Shown here: positions 16,474 through 23,796 of the stretch, piece after piece
Layout: each line of letters begins with the position of its first letter
How positions within the stretch are numbered: the first letter of the stretch is position 1
DNA from: an uncultured beta proteobacterium
GTDB taxonomy: Bacteria > Pseudomonadota > Gammaproteobacteria > Burkholderiales > SG8-41
DNA: 42,649 bases
Direction: 5' to 3'
Assembly (NCBI GenBank): GCA_902825845.1
Contig: CADECM010000037.1
Coordinates: 8,376-51,024, forward strand
Position numbers and translations under genes: made by a program
The notes under the pieces: generated by a model
The model's input: only the letters and a program-made list of their open reading frames with translations
What the model was told of the DNA's origin: nothing
Database searches by the model: none

Positions 16474-16641
16474 CAAAGGGGAGTAGCTATCACAGCCATT
16501 GGCGCCTGTTTTGCGGCTGTGACCGTTGGGCCGTCATTCCGAGAACTGCCAGTCCCGGGTTCTCCGGTCCAGTGGGCAATCTTGACGTTCCTACGTCTAG
16601 TGTTGTTGTCAGCGAGACCTTTGCCCGGACGGGCAAGGTCT
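16474..16641 (+). promoter_or_regulatory. yybP-ykoY (Mn2+) riboswitch in front of a LysR-family gene
   Basis: GGGGAGTAGC at 16478-16487 and GCGAGACC at 16612-16619 are the conserved loops, with P1 CAAAGG (16474-16479) pairing CCTTTG (16618-16623). The alternative stem is very strong: 16615-16626 pairs with 16631-16641 (11 bp, one bulged T, loop GGAC) and consumes both P1 and GAGACC. The LysR start codon is only 40 bases further on, so control of ribosome access or Rho termination is likely. Confidence 0.9.
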
Positions 16642-16681
16642 GTCTTCAGCGGCCTTTAATCTGTTCGGGGTAGAGGTCGCC

Positions 16682-17674
16682 ATGCTTTCGGGTACGGCGA
16701 AACGACACACACGTCACGAAAGGATTGCCATGCCCCAAAGCAAAATTCGCCGTTACCTGCGTCACGGCACGCTCCCGCAAATGAGCGTTTTCGAGGCAGT
16801 GGCACGCCTCGGCAGCTTCACTCGCGCCGGCGAAGAGCTGCATATGGCGCAACCGACTGTGTCCGTACAGATTAAAAAGCTCACTGAAACCATTGGCGCT
16901 CCCGTACTGGAGCAGGTGGGCAAGAGTGTGCGCCTAACGCCCGTCGGCAGGGAGCTGCAGACGGTGTGCGGCGAAATCTTCGCGATTCTGACTCGCTTCG
17001 AGCAAAGAGTAGACGACATCGACGGCATGCAAACCGGTTCGCTGCACATTGCCGCCAGCACCGTTGCCAAGTACTTCGCGTCGCGCAGCCTGGCGGAGTT
17101 TCTGAAGCTGCATTCGGGTATCGATGCCAAATTGCACGTGGGTCACCGCCAGTCGGTGATCAGTCGTATTGCCGAAAACGCGGACGACCTTTATCTGTTG
17201 ATGGACCCGCCGGCCGACGAAGGCGTCGTGAGCCTGAGACTGATGCCCAATCCGTTCATGGTATTTGCGTCTGCCGATCACCCGCTGGCCCGAGAGAAAA
17301 AAATTCCGTTCGCGCGTCTCGTGCATGAGCCGTTACTGGTGCGCGAGGCGGGCTCGGGGACGCGCATGGTTACCGACCGCGTATTTCGCACGCAAAATAT
17401 CGCTCCGAACATTCGCATGGAACTGGGCAGCAATGAAGCGATTCGCGAGTCGATAGGCGCCGGCCTCGGCATTTCCATCCTGTCACGCCACGCCGCCGGC
17501 ATCGACACGGAACCAGGGCTGGTCACGCTCGACGTGGAAGGCTTTCCCGTCGAGTCGTACTTCCATCTGGTGTATCCGGTAGGAAAGCAATTGTCGATCG
17601 TGGCGCAGACGTTTCTGGATTTCATGCGCAAAGCGGCGCTGCGACCAGACTTGCAAGCGCGCGCGTCAACTTGA
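16682..17674 (+). CDS. LysR-family transcriptional regulator, CbbR-like
   Basis: A 330-aa protein if started at the ATG at 16682 (GAGG at 16673-16676), or 314 aa from the ATG at 16730 (AAGGATT upstream); both are plausible. The winged helix-turn-helix contains MSVFEAVARLGSFTRAGEEL and MAQPTVSVQIKKL, followed by a periplasmic-binding-like effector domain (about 110-310) with DPPADEGVV and GAGLGISILSRHAAG. CbbR-type proteins sense metabolites such as organic acids. It stands 270 bp upstream of, and codirectional with, the tctCBA transporter operon, so it may control it. Its own expression appears to be Mn2+-gated by the riboswitch in its leader, which is unusual for this family. Confidence 0.92.
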   Translation: MLSGTAKRHTRHERIAMPQSKIRRYLRHGTLPQMSVFEAVARLGSFTRAGEELHMAQPTVSVQIKKLTETIGAPVLEQVGKSVRLTPVGRELQTVCGEIFAILTRFEQRVDDIDGMQTGSLHIAASTVAKYFASRSLAEFLKLHSGIDAKLHVGHRQSVISRIAENADDLYLLMDPPADEGVVSLRLMPNPFMVFASADHPLAREKKIPFARLVHEPLLVREAGSGTRMVTDRVFRTQNIAPNIRMELGSNEAIRESIGAGLGISILSRHAAGIDTEPGLVTLDVEGFPVESYFHLVYPVGKQLSIVAQTFLDFMRKAALRPDLQARAST

Positions 17675-17809
17675 TCTTACCCGTCGCGTTGGACGTGAAT
17701 CGTAGCGAATCCCGTGATGGGTTAACGGCAAAGTTGCGGCGCTGCAATATAACTAGGTGTTTTTACTAGGGATTTCATTCGCGATTGATTGGGTGTCGGA
17801 GTTGAAAAC

Positions 17810-17823
17810 TTGATGATGGTCAA
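17810..17823 (+). promoter_or_regulatory. Crp/Fnr-type palindrome in the tctC promoter
   Basis: TTGAT-GATG-GTCAA. CATGAT at 17846-17851 is a -10 candidate (4 of 6), placing the box centre at -41.5 from a start near 17858, the class II activator position. It matches the boxes before oxc (22969) and frc (23719) in half-site sequence and in spacing. Confidence 0.75.
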
Positions 17824-17946
17824 TGTTTTCACGCGGGGAAGTCTGCATGATCGTGAGCGATCGATACCTGTAATAGACGAGGCGGAATTCCGCAGAAATG
17901 CCGTTTGTTACAAATATTAAAACAGCATTTTACCGAAGGAGGAATC

Positions 17947-18987
17947 ATGCTTCTCAAGTCGCTCAGCGTGTTTAAAAAAGGCGCCCTGTTCGGGGCCGTG
18001 TCGTCTATCGGCCTGGCAATGGGTGCGGCACCGACAGCCATGGCCGCAGGGTGGGAACCGACCAAGCCAGTTGAGTTCGTGATTCCGGCCGGGACCGGCG
18101 GTGGTGCCGATCAAATGGCGCGGCTGATTCAGGGCATCGTCGTGAAGCACAACCTGATGAAGCAGTCGCTGATTCCAGTAAACAAATCCGGCGGAGCGGG
18201 TGCGGAAGGTTTCCTCGCGGTCAAGGACGCCAAGGGCGATCCGCACAAGATAGTCATTACGCTATCGAACCTGTTTACCACACCGCTCGCAACCGGCGTG
18301 CCTTTTAACTGGAAGGACATGACGCCGGTGGCGATGTTGGCACTGGATCAATTTGTGCTGTGGGTCAATGCCGAATCGCCGTACAAGACGGCCAAGGACT
18401 ACATCGCCGCAGCGAAATCGGCGGCTGCAGATCCCCCAAAACGATTCAAGATGGGCGGCACGGGATCCAAGCAGGAAGATCAGATTGTCACGGTTGGTCT
18501 GGAAAAGGCCACCGGTTCCAAGTTCACCTATCTGCCGTTCAAAGGCGGTGGCGCGGTGGCGGTGCAACTGGTCGGCAAGCATATCGAGTCCTCGGTGAAC
18601 AATCCGATTGAAGCGGTGGCGCAGTGGCGCGCGGGCAAACTGCGGCCGCTGTGTGTGTTTGACGATACGCGAATGCCCTACAAAACCAAGGTGACGTCCA
18701 GCATGGCGTGGAATGATATTCCCACCTGCACGGAATCCGGCGTGCCGACGGACTATGTGATGTTGCGCGGCATATTCATGCCGCCGGGCGTGACGCAGGA
18801 GCAGGTCAGTTTCTACGTCGATCTGTTCAAGAAAGTGCGTGAAACGCCGGAATGGAAGAAATTCATGGAAGATGGTGCGTTCAATCAGTCTTTCATGAGC
18901 GGCAAAGAGTTTGCTGCCTGGGTGGAGAAGACCGAAGGGCTGCACCGCAATCTGATGAAGGAAGCCGGGTTCCTGGCCAAGAAGTGA
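17947..18987 (+). CDS. tctC: Tripartite tricarboxylate transporter periplasmic binding protein (TctC/Bug family)
   Basis: A 346-aa protein. The ATG at 17947 is preceded by GAAGGAGGAATC; a start at 17905 would put that ribosome site inside the gene. The N-terminus is a Sec signal peptide (basic KSLSVFKKG, hydrophobic core, cleavage likely after TAMA). The mature protein begins AGWEPTKPVEFVIPAGTGGGADQ-like, with the Bug-family start and the GG-x-D-x-x-A-R loop that holds a carboxylate. Followed by tctB and tctA, it captures a small carboxylate in the periplasm. Being directly followed by the oxalate-degradation genes oxc and frc and sharing their promoter box, oxalate is the likely ligand, but this is inference. 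Confidence 0.92.
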   Translation: MLLKSLSVFKKGALFGAVSSIGLAMGAAPTAMAAGWEPTKPVEFVIPAGTGGGADQMARLIQGIVVKHNLMKQSLIPVNKSGGAGAEGFLAVKDAKGDPHKIVITLSNLFTTPLATGVPFNWKDMTPVAMLALDQFVLWVNAESPYKTAKDYIAAAKSAAADPPKRFKMGGTGSKQEDQIVTVGLEKATGSKFTYLPFKGGGAVAVQLVGKHIESSVNNPIEAVAQWRAGKLRPLCVFDDTRMPYKTKVTSSMAWNDIPTCTESGVPTDYVMLRGIFMPPGVTQEQVSFYVDLFKKVRETPEWKKFMEDGAFNQSFMSGKEFAAWVEKTEGLHRNLMKEAGFLAKK

Positions 18988-19005
18988 AGCTATTGATTTC
19001 AAAGC

Positions 19006-19030
19006 GCGGGGCACCAGCCCCGCTTTTTTT
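19006..19030 (+). terminator. Rho-independent terminator between tctC and tctB
   Basis: A perfect 7-bp GC stem (GCGGGGC / GCCCCGC, loop ACCA) is followed by seven T residues. It ends three bases before the tctB start at 19034, so it is inside the transporter operon and should let most transcripts stop after tctC. Confidence 0.93.
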
Positions 19031-19033
19031 GCC

Positions 19034-19561
19034 ATGACAAACACCGACATTACCTCAGCCGACAAGCATGCCGTGATCGGTGTGCGTGCCATGGAAATCA
19101 TCGTTGCCGTGGTGATACTCGCGTTTGGTGCGGTAATCGCCTGGGCCAGTTACGATCTGGGCGCCGGCTGGGCCGACGACGGTCCACAGGCGGGCTATTT
19201 CCCGTTCTATATCGGCGTCATCATCGCGATATCAAGCTTTGTGACACTGATGCAGGCGCTGCTGACCCGTGCCCCTGACGTTGGCGCGGCGTTTGTCGAG
19301 CGCGGACAATTGAAGCTGGTGCTTTCGGTCCTGGTGCCGGCGCTTGTTTACGTGCTGGTGATTCAGTGGTTCGGGATTTATCTGGCGTCGGCGATTTACA
19401 TCGCGGTGTTTATGGTCTGGCTGGGGAAATACGCGTGGTGGAAGGGGTTGCTGCTGGGCGTCATCGTCAGCGTGTGCGTATTCATGATGTTCGAAGTATG
19501 GTTTCAGGTGCCGCTGCACAAAGGGACGCTGTATAACCCGCTGAGCTTCACCGGATACTAG
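19034..19561 (+). CDS. tctB: Tripartite tricarboxylate transporter small membrane subunit (TctB)
   Basis: A 175-aa protein with four membrane helices (about 18-38, 54-76, 92-118 and 128-155) and the DDGPQAGYFPFYIG loop typical of TctB. The ATG at 19034 directly follows the T-run of a terminator and has no Shine-Dalgarno; a second ATG at 19091 (MEIIVAVVIL) has none either. Thus both its transcription and its translation look limited relative to tctC. It pairs with TctA to form the membrane complex of this secondary, ion-driven transporter. It is 30 bp from tctA. Confidence 0.9.
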   Translation: MTNTDITSADKHAVIGVRAMEIIVAVVILAFGAVIAWASYDLGAGWADDGPQAGYFPFYIGVIIAISSFVTLMQALLTRAPDVGAAFVERGQLKLVLSVLVPALVYVLVIQWFGIYLASAIYIAVFMVWLGKYAWWKGLLLGVIVSVCVFMMFEVWFQVPLHKGTLYNPLSFTGY

Positions 19562-19591
19562 TACTCGCACCAGAAACAACGGGAAATCCGC

Positions 19592-21073
19592 TTGGAAGAA
19601 ATCAACGCACTGTTTCACGGTTTTTCAGTGGCGATGACGCCATTCAACCTGATGCTGATGTTTGTCGGTGTCACGCTGGGCGTGGTGATCGGCGTGTTGC
19701 CCGGATTGGGCGGAGCCAACGGCATTGCAATATTGCTGCCGCTGACGTTCACCATGCCGCCGACCTCCGCCATCATCATGCTGTCGTGCATCTACTGGGG
19801 CGCGTTGTTCGGCGGCGCAATAACCTCGATCCTGTTTAACATCCCGGGCGAACCGTGGTCAGTGGCGACCACCTTTGACGGGTATCCCATGGCGCAGCAA
19901 GGCCGCGCCGGCGAGGCGTTGACGACGGCCTTTACCTCGTCCTTCGTGGGCGCGTTCGTCGCGGTGGTGATGATTACCTTCCTTGCGCCGCTGGTCGCGA
20001 AGTTTGCACTGAAATTCGGGCCGCCGGAGTTCTTTTCAGTCTACTTTCTGACGTTTTGCAGCTTTATCGGCATGGGCAAGGGTTCGCCATGGAAAACACT
20101 GACGGCGATGATGCTCGGTTTTTCGCTGGCCGCGGTGGGCATGGATACCGTCACCGGCCAGTTGCGGCTGACCTTTGGCCTGTCGGAACTGATGCGCGGC
20201 TTTGATTTTCTGGTGGCGGTGATCGGCCTGTTCGGCATCGGCGAGATTCTGCTGTCGATGGAAGAGGGGCTGTCATTCTCGGGCCGCAGCGCGCGCATCA
20301 ACCTCAAGGTGGTGATCGAGACCTGGAAAAAGCTGCCGCAATACTGGATGACTTCCCTGCGCAGCTGCCTGATCGGCTGCTGGATGGGTATTACGCCGGG
20401 TGGCGCAACCCCGGCGTCGTTCATGAGCTACGGCGTGGCCAAGCGCATGTCCGCAAACGGTGCCCAATTCGGCAAGGGCCACATCGAAGGCGTAATCGCC
20501 CCCGAAACGGCTGCGCATGCGGCGGGCACCTCGGCGTTGCTGCCGATGCTGTCGCTGGGCATTCCGGGCTCACCCACTGCGGCGGTGCTGCTCGGCGGCT
20601 TGCTGATCTGGGGGCTGCAGCCGGGTCCGCTGTTGTTCGTGGAAAAGAAGGAATTCGTGTGGGGATTGATTGCCAGCATGTATCTGGGCAACATCGCCGG
20701 ACTGATTATTGTGCTGACCTGTGTGCCGCTGTTCGCGGCGATCCTGCGCATTCCGTTTTCGATCATCGCGCCGCTGATTATTGTGATTTGCGCCATTGGC
20801 GCGTTCAGCGTGCATAACGCGATGCTCGACATCTGGTTCATGCTGCTGTTTGGCGTGATCGGCTACGTATTCAAGAAACTCGATTATCCGATGGCGCCGA
20901 TGGTGCTGGCGCTGGTACTGGGTGACCGCGCCGAGGATTCATTCCGGCAGTCGATGCTGATATCGCAGGGTAACCTCAACGTGTTTTTCGCCAACGGCTT
21001 GGTCGGCAGCATCATGGCTCTCGGCCTGGTAATGTTGTTCTGGCCATTGGTGAACAAGCTACGGGAAAAATAA
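19592..21073 (+). CDS. tctA: Tripartite tricarboxylate transporter large permease subunit (TctA)
   Basis: A 493-aa permease with about 12 membrane helices. It starts with TTG at 19592 (EEINALFHGFSVAMTPFN), because this N-terminus matches other TctA proteins; GGGAAA at 19581-19586 serves as a weak ribosome site. The family signature GVLPGLGGANGIAILLPLTF lies at about residues 34-53, and its second-half counterpart LGIPGSPTAAVLLGG at about 320. It forms the substrate channel with TctB, driven by proton or sodium symport, and receives ligand from TctC. Third gene of the tctCBA operon, convergent with oxc. Confidence 0.94.
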   Translation: MEEINALFHGFSVAMTPFNLMLMFVGVTLGVVIGVLPGLGGANGIAILLPLTFTMPPTSAIIMLSCIYWGALFGGAITSILFNIPGEPWSVATTFDGYPMAQQGRAGEALTTAFTSSFVGAFVAVVMITFLAPLVAKFALKFGPPEFFSVYFLTFCSFIGMGKGSPWKTLTAMMLGFSLAAVGMDTVTGQLRLTFGLSELMRGFDFLVAVIGLFGIGEILLSMEEGLSFSGRSARINLKVVIETWKKLPQYWMTSLRSCLIGCWMGITPGGATPASFMSYGVAKRMSANGAQFGKGHIEGVIAPETAAHAAGTSALLPMLSLGIPGSPTAAVLLGGLLIWGLQPGPLLFVEKKEFVWGLIASMYLGNIAGLIIVLTCVPLFAAILRIPFSIIAPLIIVICAIGAFSVHNAMLDIWFMLLFGVIGYVFKKLDYPMAPMVLALVLGDRAEDSFRQSMLISQGNLNVFFANGLVGSIMALGLVMLFWPLVNKLREK

Positions 21074-21098
21074 AGCAATAAAAACAATAACTTGGGAG

Positions 21099-21124
21099 AG
21101 GGGAAACTGGTATCGGTTTCCCCT
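21099..21124. terminator. Hairpin between convergent tctA and oxc
   Basis: A 9-bp stem AGGGGAAAC / GTTTCCCCT with an 8-base loop is followed by TT on the plus side. It is placed between the tctA stop (21073) and the oxc stop (21152). The T-run is weak but the position suits a shared terminator. Confidence 0.6.
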
Positions 21125-21151
21125 TTGTCGTTGGCGAGGCTCGCGCAGCGC

Positions 21152-22885
21152 TTATTTCTTCTTGGCGCTGGGATTGAGGCTGGTGATGCGGCCGCTTTCG
21201 GTGCCGGCGGTCTCGTCGATTACGGCATTGATCAACGTGGGTTTGCGCGAGCGCACGGCTTCCTCCACCGCCGCGCGCAGTTCCGCCGGCGTGGTGGCAT
21301 GCACACCCACACCACCGAAGGCTTCCATCATCTTGTCGTAGCGCGCACCTTTCACGAACACGGTGGGTGCGACGTCGGGGCCGCCGGTGGGATTCACATC
21401 CGTGCCTTTGTAGACGCCATTGTTGTTGAACACCACCACGCACACCGGCAGGTTGTAGCGGCAAATGGTCTCCACTTCCATGCCCGAGAAACCGAACGCG
21501 CTGTCGCCCTCCACCGCGATTACCGGGCCGCCGCTGACCACAGCGGCGGCAACCGCAAAGCCCATGCCGATGCCCATGACGCCCCAGGTGCCGACGTCGA
21601 TGCGTTTGCGCGGTTTGTACATGTCGACGATGCTGCGGGTGAAATCCAGCGCGTTGGCGCCTTCGTTAACCAGCATGACGTCGGGATTGCCTTTGATCAC
21701 GTCGCGCATCACATTCAGCGCGCTGTGGTAGTTCATCGGCGACGGGTTCTTCGCCAGCGTCTCGCCCATCTTCGCGATGTTCGTGCTCTTGCGCTGATCG
21801 ATGGCACCCAGCCAGTCGCCGGAGGGCTTGGGCCAGTTGCCGCCGGCGGCATTGATGCCGTGTAACATCGCCGCCACGCACGAACCGATATCGCCGACCA
21901 CCGGCGCATCGATTCGCACGTTGCTGTCGGCTTCCTGTGGCGAGATGTCGATCTGCACAAATTTTTGCCCGCCCCAGGCTTTGGGCGACTTTCCGCCCCA
22001 GGTGCGGCCCTTGCCGTGCGACAGCAGCCAGTTCAAGCGGGCGCCGATCACCATCACCACATCGGCTTCGGGCAGCACGTAGGAACGCGCCGCGGCGGCG
22101 GATTGTGGGTGGGTGTCGGGCAGCAGACCTTTGGCCATGGACATCGGCAGATAGGGAATGCCGGTTTTCTCAACCAGCGCACGGATATCTGCATCGGCCT
22201 GCGCATAGGCTGCACCCTTGCCCAGAATGATCAGCGGGCGCTTGGCATTCTTCAGAAGTTCCAGTGCGCGTTGCACTGCGTCCGGCGCGGGAATCTGGCG
22301 CGGCGCCGGGTCGATCACCTTGATCAGGGACTTGCGGCCGGCTTCGGCATCCATGCTCTGCGCGAACAGCTTGGCGGGCAGGTCAAGATAGACACCGCCG
22401 GGACGGCCGGACACCGCGGCGCGGATCGCGCGCGCGACGCCCACGCCTATGTCTTCGGCGTGCAGCACGCGATAGGCTGCTTTGCACAGCGGCTTGGCGA
22501 TGGCGAGTTGGTCCATTTCTTCGTAATCGCCCTGCTGCAGATCGACGATCTCGCGCTCGCTGGAGCCGCTGATGAGGATCATCGGAAAGCAGTTGGTGGT
22601 GGCGTTGGTGAGTGCGTTCAGGCCATTCAAAAAGCCGGGCGCGGATACCGTGAGGCAAATGCCGGGCTTTTGCGTGAGAAAGCCGGCAATGGCCGCGGCA
22701 TTGCCGGCGTTCTGCTCGTGACGGAAGGAAATCATGCGCATGCCCTCGGCCTGCGCCATGCGCGTCAGATCCGTGATGGGAATGCCCGGCAGACCGTAGA
22801 TGGTGTCGATACCGTTGAGCTTGAGCGCTTCGATGACCAAGTGAAAGCCATCGATTTCTGCGGTGGTTTGCGTGTCGGTTGTCAT
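21152..22885 (-). CDS. oxc: Oxalyl-CoA decarboxylase
   Basis: Oxalyl-CoA gives formyl-CoA + CO2, using thiamine diphosphate and Mg2+. At 577 aa it is slightly longer than the Oxalobacter enzyme (568 aa). Seen: [16 protein letters not shown] with the cofactor-activating Glu57, [33 protein letters not shown] region of the N-terminal and central domains, [15 protein letters not shown], and the ThDP/Mg motif [11 protein letters not shown] ending in NNNGVYKG. A lysine-rich C-terminal tail (SAKKK) matches the flexible lid of known Oxc. No GGAGG-like ribosome site is seen before the ATG at 22885. It has its own promoter: palindrome TTGAC-CCTG-GTCAA with -10 TATGAT. Next to a Crp/Fnr gene and divergent frc, it forms the core of an oxalate pathway. 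Confidence 0.97.
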   Translation of the reverse strand: MTTDTQTTAEIDGFHLVIEALKLNGIDTIYGLPGIPITDLTRMAQAEGMRMISFRHEQNAGNAAAIAGFLTQKPGICLTVSAPGFLNGLNALTNATTNCFPMILISGSSEREIVDLQQGDYEEMDQLAIAKPLCKAAYRVLHAEDIGVGVARAIRAAVSGRPGGVYLDLPAKLFAQSMDAEAGRKSLIKVIDPAPRQIPAPDAVQRALELLKNAKRPLIILGKGAAYAQADADIRALVEKTGIPYLPMSMAKGLLPDTHPQSAAAARSYVLPEADVVMVIGARLNWLLSHGKGRTWGGKSPKAWGGQKFVQIDISPQEADSNVRIDAPVVGDIGSCVAAMLHGINAAGGNWPKPSGDWLGAIDQRKSTNIAKMGETLAKNPSPMNYHSALNVMRDVIKGNPDVMLVNEGANALDFTRSIVDMYKPRKRIDVGTWGVMGIGMGFAVAAAVVSGGPVIAVEGDSAFGFSGMEVETICRYNLPVCVVVFNNNGVYKGTDVNPTGGPDVAPTVFVKGARYDKMMEAFGGVGVHATTPAELRAAVEEAVRSRKPTLINAVIDETAGTESGRITSLNPSAKKK

Positions 22886-22968
22886 GTCGGAATGTCGTGC
22901 CTTACGGCCGTCGGTTGAAGGTGTTTTTTCGTTGAAAGTATCATAGGCCTGCGCTTGCTGCTGCGCCC

Positions 22969-22982
22969 TTGACCCTGGTCAA
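22969..22982 (-). promoter_or_regulatory. Crp/Fnr-type palindrome in the oxc promoter
   Basis: TTGAC-CCTG-GTCAA, a perfect palindrome. On the minus strand TATGAT (complement of 22940-22945) is a good -10, placing the box centre at about -42, the class II position. It lies 84 bp upstream of the oxc start and 47 bp after the stop of the regulator gene. Confidence 0.82.
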
Positions 22983-23028
22983 TTTTACCGGGCGCTCCCT
23001 GAACTTGGCCTGCAATATCAAGGGCTAA

Positions 23029-23637
23029 TCAGATTTTTCCGCGGCGTTTGAGACGACTCAGGGTTTCCGGCGACAGGTTCAGATAAGAGGCCAGTTCCTT
23101 CTTCGGCAGACGTTCGGAAAGTGCCGCATTCTTGCGCATGAAGCGCTGTACCCGTCCCGGCGCATTGAGCAGGTGCAGGGTGATGGTGTGGGCCATGACT
23201 TCGCTCATCAACTTCATCACTTCGAATTCGAATTCGCCCTTGATCTTGGCGTGTCGTTCGAGAAAGGCCGCCCATTGCAGCATCGACAGTTTTGCGGCCC
23301 GCACCTTGGTAACCGCGCGGATGGAGTACGGCATGGGCATCTTCAGACGCCACGCGGCGTAGCTGGTATCGATATCGCTTTCCGCGGCGAAGCGTAGAAT
23401 CATCTCCTTACCCTGCGCATTGGAGACGGCCCGCTTCAGAATGCCGTCGAGGATAAAATACTGCTCCATCGCATGTGTGCCCTGCAATTCCAGGGTTTCG
23501 CCCTTGGCGTAGTCGGAAATCTCAAGCAAGGGTTCGATTTCGTTCCACTGCGCGGCCGTGAGGTGCGTTAACACCAGGTTTTGCCGCAATTGCAGCCGAA
23601 TGATTTTGTATTGAGGGTGCAGCGCAAGCTGGGTCAT
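23029..23637 (-). CDS. Crp/Fnr-family regulator without cysteines, candidate oxalate regulator
   Basis: A 202-aa protein with a cyclic-nucleotide-binding-like sensor barrel (about 15-125), a dimer helix and a C-terminal helix-turn-helix (KKELASYLNLSPETLSRLKRRG). The recognition helix has E-x-x-S-R in ETLSR, the same contact residues as FNR (ETISR), which read TTGA half-sites. There is no cysteine anywhere, so an oxygen-sensing Fe-S cluster of FNR type is ruled out. The PRE/RAxAxS phosphate-binding cassette for cAMP is also not seen. It sits between oxc and frc, both with TTGAC-N4-GTCAA boxes at activator distance. Inferred role: activation of oxalate genes in answer to a small effector, possibly oxalate, oxalyl-CoA or formyl-CoA. 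Confidence 0.9.
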   Translation of the reverse strand: MTQLALHPQYKIIRLQLRQNLVLTHLTAAQWNEIEPLLEISDYAKGETLELQGTHAMEQYFILDGILKRAVSNAQGKEMILRFAAESDIDTSYAAWRLKMPMPYSIRAVTKVRAAKLSMLQWAAFLERHAKIKGEFEFEVMKLMSEVMAHTITLHLLNAPGRVQRFMRKNAALSERLPKKELASYLNLSPETLSRLKRRGKI

Positions 23638-23718
23638 GCGGGGTATGAGGTACCGATGAAATTGCAGGCTGGAATTATATAACTATTTGTTTATTAAGTA
23701 AGTTTTTGGCGAGGAATC

Positions 23719-23732
23719 TTGACTCCGGTCAA
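23719..23732 (+). promoter_or_regulatory. Crp/Fnr-type palindrome in the frc promoter
   Basis: TTGAC-TCCG-GTCAA, a perfect palindrome. TATAGT at 23755-23760 is a strong -10 (5 of 6), and the start would be near 23767, so the box centre is exactly at -41.5. It lies between the divergent regulator gene (start 23637) and frc (start 23797), so it might also serve autoregulation. Confidence 0.85.
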
Positions 23733-23796
23733 GGCTGCGTTAACGTCCATTACCTATAGTTTCGCCCTCGCGACGGGTTACTTTTTGGAGACCAGA

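Larger units (their letters stand above)
16023..16681. other. Divergent control region with two head-to-head Mn2+ riboswitches
   Basis: About 660 bp without a credible gene. Its left part is the minus-strand riboswitch leader of the TerC-Usp fusion, and its right part is the plus-strand riboswitch leader of the LysR gene. The 260 bp between the two aptamers (16216-16473) must hold both promoters and includes an AT-rich stretch at about 16295-16330. Short open frames here read through the aptamers and are not genes. Confidence 0.75.
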
